In this document: positions 35,745-43,958 of the stretch, one piece after another | How the letters are laid out: each line of letters begins with the position of its first letter | How positions within the stretch are numbered: the first letter of the stretch is position 1 | Assembly: GCA_964463655.1 (NCBI GenBank) | Contig: CAYXDG010000001.1 | Coordinates: 1-64,000 of the forward strand | Length of the DNA stretch: 64,000 nucleotides | From: Halothece sp964463655 | GTDB lineage: Bacteria > Cyanobacteriota > Cyanobacteriia > Cyanobacteriales > Rubidibacteraceae | Direction: 5' to 3' | Notes under the pieces: generated by a model | Told to the model about the DNA's origin: nothing | Seen by the model: only the letters and a program-made list of their open reading frames with translations | The model's database searches: none | Program-made: the position numbers and the translations under genes

Positions 35745-36671
35745 CTAGACTTCTAGAAATCTGCCCCAAGATAACCCCGCAGCGATCGCTTCTGCACTCA
35801 AACTAATCAAACGAAATAGAGCCAAACTGCTAAGGAGAATAGCTGGAGAAAAATTGGGACTTAACAGGGCGATCGCACTACTTTCAAATACTCCAATTCC
35901 TCCTGGGGAGGGAATCACTAATCCCAAAAACCAAGCAATGCTAAATCCCCCTAAAAGGAAAAATAAGTCTTCTGTTTGTAGAGAGGTAAATCCAGCAATC
36001 ACGATTATAAAACCACTACTGCGTAACACAACAAAGCCAATTTCTCCTAACAAAGGAAGCCAAGGATACTGAGTAATTTTAGGAGGATTGTCTGAGATAT
36101 TTTTCTTTTTTAAACGTCCTGCTAAAGTTAAAAGTGGGTTGAGAAAACGGGGATGAATTGCGATTAAAGCCGTTCCTGCAAACAAGAAAGGAAAGAGTTG
36201 ATAGACTTGATTTTGTTCTGGGATTAATCCCGTTTGCTGAGTCGTCACGATCGCAATTAAAACAGCGGCAGTTGCCATTAAAAGCGGTTCTAAAAGGGTC
36301 ACTAAGGTTGCTATATCAAAATTAGCCCCTGCCTTTTGCATCGCTCGAATGCGACCGTAAAAATGCCACATATTCCCTGGAATGTATTTCGCTAGATTAG
36401 TTTGTAAATAAACTGGCAAGACCCAACTAAGAGAGGTTGGTTGGTTTAAAAACTTCAAGATTACGCCCCAAACGATTGCCGACCAGACGTGAGCTAAAAG
36501 TGTTACCAGAAGCGCGATCGCGCCAAATTTGAAATGAGAAAAACCCAACTCAATTTTCATCACATCTTGCCAATGTTGATGAAAGGTTTGGAGTAAGAAA
36601 AAAAGCGTTAAGCCGACAATCAACCAACGGAAAAACTTTAACATTTGTTGAATTTTGTTGGGTTCAGTCAT
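35745..36671 (-). CDS. UPF0104/LPG-synthase-type TM protein
   Basis: The 308-residue protein matches the membrane domain of lysylphosphatidylglycerol synthases (UPF0104): about eight TM segments, the PVYLQTNLAKYIPGNMWHFYGR motif near residue 85 and the closing VIPSPGGIGVFESSAIALL near residue 255. It lacks the soluble aminoacyl-transfer domain, so lipid flipping or an unknown lipid-related role is more likely than lysyl transfer. It is 17 bases downstream of moaE on the same strand. Confidence 0.85.
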   Translation of the reverse strand: MTEPNKIQQMLKFFRWLIVGLTLFFLLQTFHQHWQDVMKIELGFSHFKFGAIALLVTLLAHVWSAIVWGVILKFLNQPTSLSWVLPVYLQTNLAKYIPGNMWHFYGRIRAMQKAGANFDIATLVTLLEPLLMATAAVLIAIVTTQQTGLIPEQNQVYQLFPFLFAGTALIAIHPRFLNPLLTLAGRLKKKNISDNPPKITQYPWLPLLGEIGFVVLRSSGFIIVIAGFTSLQTEDLFFLLGGFSIAWFLGLVIPSPGGIGVFESSAIALLSPNFSPAILLSSLALFRLISLSAEAIAAGLSWGRFLEV

Positions 36672-36688
36672 TATTAATTATTAATTGT

Positions 36689-37132
36689 TCAACAACGTGG
36701 ACAATCGACCCAGTTTGCTTCTAGACTTCCATCAGGATTAATGCTGGTTTCCTTCTTCCAGATGGGTGCATTATGTTTAAGGGTGTCTATTGCGTACTGA
36801 CAAGCAGCAAACCCCTCTGCGCGGTGGGGACAGCCAACAGCGACTAAAACGCTAATTTCGCCAATTTTCAAGCGTCCTGTGCGATGATGAATGATCACTC
36901 GATTCACAGGTGACCATTGCTGACGAATTTGATCCGCAATTTGTTGAAAGAGTGCGATCGCCATTGGTTCATAAGCCTGATATTCTAGATAAGCGACGGG
37001 TTTTCCTGCGGTTTGTTCCCGCACTGTTCCACTCATCAGCGCGATCGCCCCGTTAGCTGGATCATCTGCTAAGTGATACACTTCCTCCACAGAAAGCGGA
37101 GCGAAAACAATTTTAAAGTTATCTTTAGTCAT
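36689..37132 (-). CDS. moaE: Molybdopterin synthase catalytic subunit
   Basis: MoaE uses the thiocarboxylate of MoaD to turn precursor Z (cPMP) into molybdopterin. The 147-residue protein shows GAIALMSGTVREQTAGKPV, LEYQAYEPMA, IHHRTGRLKIGEISVLVAV, CPHRAEGFAACQYAIDTLK and the catalytic-Lys region APIWKKE. Length is normal. moaD is not adjacent. Confidence 0.94.
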   Translation of the reverse strand: MTKDNFKIVFAPLSVEEVYHLADDPANGAIALMSGTVREQTAGKPVAYLEYQAYEPMAIALFQQIADQIRQQWSPVNRVIIHHRTGRLKIGEISVLVAVGCPHRAEGFAACQYAIDTLKHNAPIWKKETSINPDGSLEANWVDCPRC

Positions 37133-37151
37133 TTGTTATTTGTTATTTGTT
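37133..37151. repeat. TTGTTAT-type tandem repeat upstream of moaE
   Basis: TTGTTATTTGTTATTTGTT directly abuts the moaE start codon (minus strand) and replaces the place where a ribosome-binding site would be expected. It is the same heptamer family as at 20171. Confidence 0.6.
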
Positions 37152-37208
37152 CCCCGCTTATTACGGGGAGCTAGGGGGATCGTTCTTCGGGATACAACTT
37201 GTGGCAGT

Positions 37209-37315
37209 TATAGCGCTACGTGCTTATATTAGGACATTTCCCGAACAGTGGGAGTGCGACCGTCTCGGTCGCTAGTGTTTTTAAGAACGTCCTAACCTGA
37301 TTTTGTAGCGCCATA
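37209..37315. repeat. MITE-like palindromic element, copy 2
   Basis: Terminal inverted repeats TATAGCGCTAC (37209-37219) and GTAGCGCCATA (37305-37315) differ at one position. Inside, TAGGACATT pairs with AACGTCCTA, and the centre is the perfect palindrome GCGACCGTCTCGGTCGC (37256-37272). The 107-bp unit has no coding capacity. It is the reverse orientation of copy 1 at 15415 and is the better preserved of the two. Confidence 0.7.
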
Positions 37316-37374
37316 ACACGCGAACCATGTAGGAGGGAGCAACGCGCGAAGCACTATGAACCATGAACCAATTA

Positions 37375-38544
37375 TTAATTATTAATTGTTAATTGTTGTG
37401 CTGGTAACTGGTCACTGATCACTGATGACTGACTAGAAAATAGCTGCAGCATTTCTTCATTTATACTCAATCTGACAGGGGTTTTTGGGGGTAAAGGCTG
37501 TTTTTGATCAGTGCGGACTTTTAATTCCATTCCAGAAGGTAATTGTAGGCGATAGCGGTGTTCTCGTCCTAAAAATTCGCGATCGCGTACTAGAATCTTA
37601 GAACAATTATCAGCAGTTAAGATAACATCTTCTTGACGAATCATTAAATCCCCCTGATCTCCTTTCACTTCTGCTGTGACTTGGGAAGAATGCAACACAA
37701 ACGTCCCGATTTCTGTTTCCCAACCTTTGCTGGTTTGATAAGCTGGGATAAAGTTTCCTTGAGTGACAAACTCGGCGACAAAGCGGGATGCTGGATAATT
37801 ATAAATGGTTTCTGGGGTATCATGTTGTTCAAGATAGCCTTGCTGCATCACCGCAACGGAATCAGAAATAGAAAGCGCTTCTTCTTGGTCATGAGTAACA
37901 AAAACCGCAGCAATTCCAGATGCTTTGAGAATATCCCGTAATTCTGTCCGTAACCGTAACCGCACTTGAACATCTAAGTTACTCAAAGGCTCATCTAATA
38001 ATACCAAATTGGGACGAGGTGCTAAAGCTCTTGCTAAAGCCACACGCTGTTGTTGACCCCCTGATAGTTCATGAGGATAACGATTGTCTAATCCTTCTAA
38101 CCCCACTAACTCTAATGCTGATTGAACTTGTTTTTTCAACTGCACAGCACTCAGATTTTGGTTTTGCCTTAAACCAAAGGCGATATTTTTAGCAACACTG
38201 AGATGGGGAAATAAGGCATAATCTTGAAATACCATCCCAACATCGCGCTTTTCTGGCGGAAGATAGAAACTTGGATTGGCAACGACTTTCCCCGCTATGG
38301 TAATCTGTCCTTGGAATGGTTGCTCAAACCCTGCAATCAGGCGTAATAAAGTCGTTTTTCCGCATCCAGACGGTCCGAGTAAACTCAGTAAATGTCCTTG
38401 CGGTAAACTGAGACTCACTTGATTCACCGCAGGGATTCCTTGACGAGGGTATTTTTTGCTAATTCCTTCTAAAGACAGAATTGGGGATTGTTTCATGATC
38501 TGCTTGCTTGGTGCGATCGCGCTTTGACTGATAATTATATTCAA
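37375..38544 (-). CDS. ABC transporter ATPase, Fe3+ (FutC/FbpC) type
   Basis: The 389-residue ATPase has Walker A LLGPSGCGKTTLL (about 56-68), the Q-loop FQDYALFPHLSV, the signature LSGGQQQRVALARAL, Walker B LVLLDEP and a C-terminal TOBE-like regulatory domain. It resembles ferric iron and similar substrate-binding-protein-dependent importers; permease and binding protein are not nearby. An internal Met at residue 17 (38496) is an alternative start. The last about 20 residues are encoded by GTCACTGAT-type spacer repeats and look like a recent extension. Confidence 0.85.
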   Translation of the reverse strand: MNIIISQSAIAPSKQIMKQSPILSLEGISKKYPRQGIPAVNQVSLSLPQGHLLSLLGPSGCGKTTLLRLIAGFEQPFQGQITIAGKVVANPSFYLPPEKRDVGMVFQDYALFPHLSVAKNIAFGLRQNQNLSAVQLKKQVQSALELVGLEGLDNRYPHELSGGQQQRVALARALAPRPNLVLLDEPLSNLDVQVRLRLRTELRDILKASGIAAVFVTHDQEEALSISDSVAVMQQGYLEQHDTPETIYNYPASRFVAEFVTQGNFIPAYQTSKGWETEIGTFVLHSSQVTAEVKGDQGDLMIRQEDVILTADNCSKILVRDREFLGREHRYRLQLPSGMELKVRTDQKQPLPPKTPVRLSINEEMLQLFSSQSSVISDQLPAQQLTINN

Positions 38545-38684
38545 CAGTTTAGCAACAGAAGTCTTTCTGTTTCTGCCCTTGACGACTAAAATAATTACAA
38601 ATCTTTCTTAATTGTTTAGGATGAATGGTGGGTTGGCTCTAGTTTGTTAAGTTGAGGAAAGAACAAAGAGATCAGGAATGAAAA

Positions 38685-39383
38685 ATGGAAGGTAAACAAG
38701 TTCTTCTCACAGGTGGTACAGGGGGTTTGGGATTAGGTGTGACCCCAGCAGTGATCAAACAAGGGGCGAAAATTACCATTCCCTATCGGGATGAAAGTGC
38801 GGTGGAACGCCTCAAACAAAAAATATCTCCTAGTGAGTTTGAAAGCATTCGTTTTGTGACCATTGATTTAACCAAAGAGAGCGCGATCGCGCAACTGATA
38901 GAAGATATGGGACGAGTGGATATTTTAATTCACTTAGTCGGGGGTTTCTCGATGGGAAGTCTCGTTGATTACGATTATGAAGACTGGAAAAAAGATTTTC
39001 AGTTAAATCTAGACACCACTTTCTTGGTCTGTAAACATAGTTTGCGATCGATGATTAATTCTGGTTACGGTCGGATTGTGACAGTTGGGTCAAAAGGTGC
39101 GATACAGCCAATGGGAGGACTAGGGTCTTATTGTGCTTCCAAAGCAGGGGTAGTTGCTCTGACACAGGCGATCGCCGAAGAAGTGAAAGACTATGATAAT
39201 ATTACAGCTAATTGTGTGCTTCCCAGCATTATTGACACCCCCACCAATCGTGAAGCAATGGGAAGCGACCAGTCTGAGCAATGGGTGAGACCTGAATCTC
39301 TCGCTGCAGCCATCTGTTATTTAGCTTCAGACGCAGCTAGAGAAGTGCGTGGCGCAACCCTCCCTGTGTATGGAAAACTTTAA
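38685..39383 (+). CDS. Short-chain dehydrogenase/reductase
   Basis: The 232-residue protein is a classical SDR: NAD(P)-binding TGGTGGLGLG (about 9-18), a DILIHLVGGF strand (NNAG replaced by LVGG), Ser in VTVGSKGA, and the catalytic YCASKAG (Tyr-x3-Lys, about 148). The C-terminus RGATLPVYGKL is FabG-like. Substrate unknown. Confidence 0.88.
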   Translation: MEGKQVLLTGGTGGLGLGVTPAVIKQGAKITIPYRDESAVERLKQKISPSEFESIRFVTIDLTKESAIAQLIEDMGRVDILIHLVGGFSMGSLVDYDYEDWKKDFQLNLDTTFLVCKHSLRSMINSGYGRIVTVGSKGAIQPMGGLGSYCASKAGVVALTQAIAEEVKDYDNITANCVLPSIIDTPTNREAMGSDQSEQWVRPESLAAAICYLASDAAREVRGATLPVYGKL

Positions 39384-39541
39384 ACTGGAAAACCTGTTTC
39401 ATCTGGCGAAAAATCCGACTGTATGGGTACGGTTTCACAGACGGCATCATCGGAAGAAATTGTTAAGGTAGAGAATAGAAACTGACATTTGGGCTGATAG
39501 TAAACTCCCTTATGCTTCATTAAGGGACAGCAGGAGCAATA

Positions 39542-39904
39542 ATGATGAATCAGAACCAATCCCATCAAAATTCAGAATTTTTTGAAAATAATACCCAGCG
39601 AAGTAATCATCTCTGGCATTATCTTCAGTCGCTTAATCCAGAAGTAGTAGAACAACTCTCTCATCCTCAATCGCAAGAGGTCTTTCAAGTTATGGAACGA
39701 AACATTGTGGGGCTTTTGGGTGGGCTACCTTCAGACCAGTTTAATGTTAGCATTAGCACCAGTCGGGAACAGCTAGGACGATTACTGGCTTCAGCGATGA
39801 TGAGTGGCTACTTCCTACGTAATGCAGAACAACGGATGAACTTTGAAAGGTCTCTCCAATTTGCTGAACACAGCGCTTCCAATTCTGAACAATCTGAATC
39901 GTAG
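39542..39904 (+). CDS. DUF760 protein
   Basis: The 120-residue helical protein has LWHYLQSLNPEVVEQLSHPQ and VMERNIVGLLGGLPSDQFNV, typical of DUF760, a family shared by cyanobacteria and chloroplasts (some plant members take part in stromal protein turnover). Start ATG at 39542 has AGCAGGAG a few bases upstream. A strong terminator follows. Confidence 0.85.
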   Translation: MMNQNQSHQNSEFFENNTQRSNHLWHYLQSLNPEVVEQLSHPQSQEVFQVMERNIVGLLGGLPSDQFNVSISTSREQLGRLLASAMMSGYFLRNAEQRMNFERSLQFAEHSASNSEQSES

Positions 39905-39932
39905 CACTGTCATCATTGTTAGTGTTGTCCTT

Positions 39933-39960
39933 AAGCTCGTTCTCGACGAGCTTTTTTTCT
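39933..39960 (+). terminator. Intrinsic terminator of the DUF760 gene
   Basis: AAGCTCGT-tctcg-ACGAGCTT with seven T after the stem, about 30 bases after the DUF760 stop codon. Stem is perfect. Confidence 0.85.
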
Positions 39961-40008
39961 ATTGTGCTATAGGTTTTGGGTGCGGACATTACTAGATGAT
40001 TAGACAAA

Positions 40009-40033
40009 AAAGTGGGGCAAGCCCCACTTTCAT
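40009..40033 (-). terminator. Intrinsic terminator of groES-groL
   Basis: AGTGGGGC-aa-GCCCCACT (40011-40028) is a perfect 8-bp stem directly downstream of the groL stop; on the minus strand it is followed by TTTTTT. Confidence 0.85.
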
Positions 40034-40055
40034 TAGTTAGCGATCGCGCTAGAGA

Positions 40056-41684
40056 TTAGTAATCAAAATCATCAGCACCAGCGCCAGCGCCTGCTTTATC
40101 TTTCTTCTCAGGAAGATCAGCGACGATACATTCGGTGGTTAAGACCATAGATGCGATCGAAGCAGCATTTTGCAGCGCAGAGCGAGTGACTTTTGCGGGG
40201 TCAACAATCCCTGCTTCTAACAAGTCAGTGAAGGTGTCATCCGCAGCATTATAACCGACGTTGAAGTCTTTCTCTTTCACACGCTCAGCAATCACTGCGC
40301 CATTCGCGCCAGCATTTTCTGCAATCCGTTTCAGAGGAGCCGTTAAGGAGCGCATGACGATCGTTGCACCTGTTAACTCTTCTCCAGTAAGATTCTCGCT
40401 AGACCATTTTTCCAGTTGCGGAGCTAAGTGTGCTAGGGTTGTCCCACCACCAGGAACGATTCCTTCCTCAACCGCAGCTTTGGTAGCATTGATCGCGTCT
40501 TCTAAGCGGAATTTGCGGTCTTTCATTTCCGTTTCAGTCGCAGCACCGACTTTAATCACCGCAACGCCACCAGAGAGTTTGCCAAGACGCTCTTGTAACT
40601 TCTCTTTATCGTAGCTGGATTCACTTTCTTCGATTTGACGACGAATCTGCTCACAACGAGCTTTTACTGCTTCCTCGTTTCCTTCTGCAACAACAGTGGT
40701 GTTGTCTTTGGTGATGGTAATACGACGGGCAGTTCCCAGCATATCTTGGGTTGCGTTTTCCAACTTCAACCCAGCATCTTCGGTGATCACGCGACCGCCT
40801 GTTAACACGGCAAGGTCTTCTAACATTTGCTTACGACGATCGCCGAAGCCAGGTGCTTTCACCGCAGCCACGTTTAATACGCCACGCAGACGATTCACCA
40901 CAAGGGTTGCAAGAGCTTCTTTCTCGATGTCTTCGGCGATGATTAATAAGGGCTTACCAGAGCGAGACACTTGTTCTAAGATGGGAACAATGTCTTGGAC
41001 AACGGTAATTTTCTTATCAGTGAGCAGGATGTAAGGGTCGTCTAAGACCGCTTCCATGCGCTCAGTATCTGTTGCAAAATAAGGGGAAATATAGCCCTTA
41101 TCGAAGCGCATCCCTTCGGTGATTTCCAATTCAGTGGTCATAGATTTCCCTTCTTCTAGGGAGATGACCCCTTCTTTACCCACTTTATCCATTGCTTGGG
41201 CAATCATGTCACCCACTTCGGGATCGTTGCCAGCAGAAATTGTTCCTACCTGCGCGATCGCTTTCGGGTCGTTAATCTCAGTGGAATATTCTTTGATCTT
41301 ATCCACTAAAAAAGCTACTGCCTTGTCAATTCCGCGTTTGAGCGCGATCGGGTTTGCCCCCGCAGCCACGTTTCTTAAGCCTTCTTTGACTAAAGCGTGA
41401 GCAAGGATAATGGAAGTGGTTGTTCCATCCCCAGCAGCATCGTTGGTTTTAGAAGCAGCTTGGCGAATGAGAGAGACCCCAGTATTTTCAATGTGGTCTT
41501 CCAGTTCGATTTCTTTAGCGATGGTCACACCATCATTAATAATTTGCGGTGCGCCATATTTCTTTTCGAGAACCACGTTGCGTCCTTTCGGACCAAGAGT
41601 GACCGCAACTGATTCAGCCAGGAGGTCAATACCGCGTTCCAAAGCGCGACGGGCTTGATCGCTGTAAATGATAGATTTAGCCAT
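40056..41684 (-). CDS. groL: 60 kDa chaperonin GroEL (GroEL1 type)
   Basis: GroEL forms the double-ring ATP-driven folding chamber with GroES. The 542-residue protein is full length with VTLGPKGRNVVLEKKYGAP, the ATP site DGTTTSIILA, EGIVPGGGTTLAHLAP and the C-terminal ADDFDY. The tail is acidic/Gly-Ala rather than the GGM repeat, as is usual in cyanobacteria. It follows groES by 35 bases and is controlled by the CIRCE site upstream of groES. Confidence 0.97.
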   Translation of the reverse strand: MAKSIIYSDQARRALERGIDLLAESVAVTLGPKGRNVVLEKKYGAPQIINDGVTIAKEIELEDHIENTGVSLIRQAASKTNDAAGDGTTTSIILAHALVKEGLRNVAAGANPIALKRGIDKAVAFLVDKIKEYSTEINDPKAIAQVGTISAGNDPEVGDMIAQAMDKVGKEGVISLEEGKSMTTELEITEGMRFDKGYISPYFATDTERMEAVLDDPYILLTDKKITVVQDIVPILEQVSRSGKPLLIIAEDIEKEALATLVVNRLRGVLNVAAVKAPGFGDRRKQMLEDLAVLTGGRVITEDAGLKLENATQDMLGTARRITITKDNTTVVAEGNEEAVKARCEQIRRQIEESESSYDKEKLQERLGKLSGGVAVIKVGAATETEMKDRKFRLEDAINATKAAVEEGIVPGGGTTLAHLAPQLEKWSSENLTGEELTGATIVMRSLTAPLKRIAENAGANGAVIAERVKEKDFNVGYNAADDTFTDLLEAGIVDPAKVTRSALQNAASIASMVLTTECIVADLPEKKDKAGAGAGADDFDY

Positions 41685-41719
41685 AGTAATTTCCCTTTTT
41701 GATCCTTAAAATGATTGAT

Positions 41720-42031
41720 TTAGTTAACGATGGCAAGAATGTCTTTTTCAGACAGGAGAACGTAGTCTTCGTTGCTGAGTTTGATGTCGGTTCCCGCATA
41801 TTTGGAGTAGAGAACTTTGTCTCCCACTTTCACTTCCATTTCAGTTCGACTACCGTCATCATTGCGTTTCCCCGGACCCACTTGGACGACTTCTCCAACT
41901 TGGGGCTTTTCTTTTGCGGTATCAGGGAGAAGAATACCGCCTGCGGTTTTTTCCTCTTGCGGACTGATTTTCACAAAGACACGATCAGCAAGGGGTTTGA
42001 CTGTGGATACGCTTAAGGATACAGTTGCCAT
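41720..42031 (-). CDS. groES: 10 kDa co-chaperonin GroES
   Basis: The start at 42031 (MATVSLSVSTVKPL) gives the usual 103 residues and has GAGGAAA upstream; a nine-residue longer start at 42058 would overlap the CIRCE operator. Motifs are PLADRVFVKI, the mobile loop EEKTAGGILLPDTAKEKP and KVLYSKYAGTDIKL. Confidence 0.96.
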   Translation of the reverse strand: MATVSLSVSTVKPLADRVFVKISPQEEKTAGGILLPDTAKEKPQVGEVVQVGPGKRNDDGSRTEMEVKVGDKVLYSKYAGTDIKLSNEDYVLLSEKDILAIVN

Positions 42032-42051
42032 AGATGAATTTCCTCTTTGTT

Positions 42052-42078
42052 TTAGCACTCTCTTGTTCTGAGTGCTAA
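42052..42078. promoter_or_regulatory. CIRCE operator (HrcA site) of groESL
   Basis: TTAGCACTC-N9-GAGTGCTAA is a perfect match to the CIRCE consensus, located 21 bases upstream of the groES start. HrcA binding here represses the operon until heat or light stress. Confidence 0.95.
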
Positions 42079-42240
42079 TTTATCCGAATTTCCTAGTCTT
42101 TGGCAACTGAGAGATAAGTGTGGGTTTCCGTACCTACCTTGTTCAGTGAACGACCCATGTCCTCACGAATGCTTGCTTTTCCTAGTCAATTGGAAACTAG
42201 GGCTATGTTCATCAATGAGATCAACTATGAATAAGAAACC

Positions 42241-43074
42241 ATGAATCAAGTGGAAATTGTTGCGAAAGAATCAATTCTAAGCGCTCTCAATGATTTAATT
42301 GATGTTGTGGCGAAACTGCGATCGCCTGAAGAAGGGTGTCCTTGGGATTTAGCCCAAACCCAACAAACTCTCATCCCCTATATCATTGAAGAAGCCTACG
42401 AAGTAGCTGCAGCCATTCGCAGTGAAAATCAAGCAGAAATTGTAGAAGAATTGGGAGACTTCCTTTTACAAGTTGTTTTACAATCGCAAATTGCTTCTGA
42501 GTCTGGATACTTTACCCTCGAAGAAGTGGCGCAAGGAATTACTGATAAACTAATTCGTCGTCACCCTCATGTTTTTGGCGAGGTAGAAGTGGAAAACGTC
42601 GCAGAAGTTCGGAAAAATTGGGAGGAAATCAAAGCTAGAGAAAAAGGTTATGATGCTCAACAAGTGGAAAGACTCAGCCAAAAGTTTAAGAAATACACAG
42701 AAACTTTACCTCCCTTATTTGCTAGCTTGAAAATTTCTAATCAAGTGGCAAAAGTGGGCTTTGAATGGCAAGATTCCCAAGGGGTTTGGGATAAGTTTGA
42801 GGAAGAGTTGTCTGAGTTTAAAGCAACCTTAGAAACAGATAATGTACATGATCAAGAATCAGAATTAGGAGATGTTCTCTTTACTTTAGTTAATATTGCA
42901 CGTTGGTATGGCTTGGATGCGTCGGAGGCCCTACAAGGAACAAATCAACGGTTTGTTCAGCGTTTAAGCATCATGGAAGATTTAGCGGAACGTCCTTTGA
43001 GCGAATATTCGATCGAACAATTAGAACAATTATGGCAGAAAGCGAAAAAGCAATTAACAATAAATAATGAATAA
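42241..43074 (+). CDS. mazG: Nucleoside triphosphate pyrophosphohydrolase MazG
   Basis: MazG cleaves NTPs to NMP and PPi, with a house-cleaning role. The 277-residue protein has two MazG modules: LRSPEEGCPWDLAQTQQTL with EEAYEVAAAI and EELGDFLLQVVL (first domain), and FEEELSEFKATL with ESELGDVLFTLVNIARW (second). The C-terminus QLTINNE is encoded by TTAACAATAAAT spacer-type repeat. Complete. Confidence 0.93.
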   Translation: MNQVEIVAKESILSALNDLIDVVAKLRSPEEGCPWDLAQTQQTLIPYIIEEAYEVAAAIRSENQAEIVEELGDFLLQVVLQSQIASESGYFTLEEVAQGITDKLIRRHPHVFGEVEVENVAEVRKNWEEIKAREKGYDAQQVERLSQKFKKYTETLPPLFASLKISNQVAKVGFEWQDSQGVWDKFEEELSEFKATLETDNVHDQESELGDVLFTLVNIARWYGLDASEALQGTNQRFVQRLSIMEDLAERPLSEYSIEQLEQLWQKAKKQLTINNE

Positions 43075-43370
43075 TTGGGAGTCAAGTCGAGATGTTACCC
43101 GCTTTCTAAGTCGGTGTTTCAAAAATTATAAAAAGCAATGAATTCAGAGGAAATGACTGATTGCTAATCAACACTTGGTTGAGCCGTTAATGCTTAATTA
43201 TCTAATTCGATCAGCCTTTCAGTTTTATTCAGTAAATCCTACGGAGTAATGATTCATTATTAATGGGTATTCCCCGAAAGGTCAACGATCGCGGTAAGAT
43301 TAAACCCTTGGTAGGGATGATTCTCTATCTATATCTGTCAACCTGTTGTCTAATTTCGAGGAGAAAACTC

Positions 43371-43880
43371 TTGGATTTATCACAGATTCCCGCACAACCT
43401 AAACCAGGTTTAGTCAATGTTTTAATTGAAATTCCTGGTGGAAGCAAAAACAAATATGAATTTGACAAAGACTTAAATGCTTTCGCGCTCGATCGCGTTT
43501 TATATGCCTCTGTCCAGTATCCTTATGATTATGGATTCATCCCCAATACCCTCGCTGATGATGGTGACCCTTTAGATGGAATGGTAATCATGGATCAACC
43601 CACTTTCCCCGGCTGTGTCATCACGGCTCGTCCCATTGGAATGTTAGAAATGATTGATGGCGGCGATCGCGATGAAAAATTGCTTTGCGTTCCTGAAAAA
43701 GACCCCCGCTTTAAAGAAGTCACCTCTTTACAACAAATCGCACCCCACCGTTTAGATGAGATTTCTGAATTTTTTGCCACTTATAAACGCTTAGAAAAGA
43801 AAGAAACTCAAATTCTTGGTTGGAAAGATTTAGATAGTGTCAATGCTTTAATTGAACAATGTGTAAAAGCATTTAGCTAA
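43371..43880 (+). CDS. ppa: Inorganic pyrophosphatase (family I)
   Basis: The TTG at 43371, preceded by CGAGGAG, gives a 169-residue protein of the usual length starting (M)DLSQIPAQPKPG. An ATG at 43263 would add 36 unconserved residues and is rejected. Active-site blocks are NKYEFDKD, YPYDYGFIPNT, the signature DDGDPLDGMV, and DEKLLCVPEKDPRF. It hydrolyses PPi from biosynthesis. Confidence 0.94.
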   Translation: MDLSQIPAQPKPGLVNVLIEIPGGSKNKYEFDKDLNAFALDRVLYASVQYPYDYGFIPNTLADDGDPLDGMVIMDQPTFPGCVITARPIGMLEMIDGGDRDEKLLCVPEKDPRFKEVTSLQQIAPHRLDEISEFFATYKRLEKKETQILGWKDLDSVNALIEQCVKAFS

Positions 43881-43888
43881 TCCTATCG

Positions 43889-43916
43889 GGTGGGCTTTGA
43901 CTTCCCTGAGCCCACC
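43889..43916. terminator. Hairpin after ppa
   Basis: GGTGGGCT-N12-AGCCCACC is a perfect 8-bp stem just after the ppa stop and before the convergent desaturase gene; there is no T tract. A related GGGTGG...CCACCC hairpin occurs at 58926-58944. It may act in both directions or be a spacer palindrome. Confidence 0.5.
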
Positions 43917-43958
43917 TTCATCAACGAAGAACCCTGAACTAAGAACCAATAACAAAAA

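Noticed and set aside
43263..43370. ATG at 43263 as the ppa start
   Set aside because: It adds 36 residues not typical of family I pyrophosphatases, while the TTG at 43371 has a good ribosome-binding site and gives the normal length.
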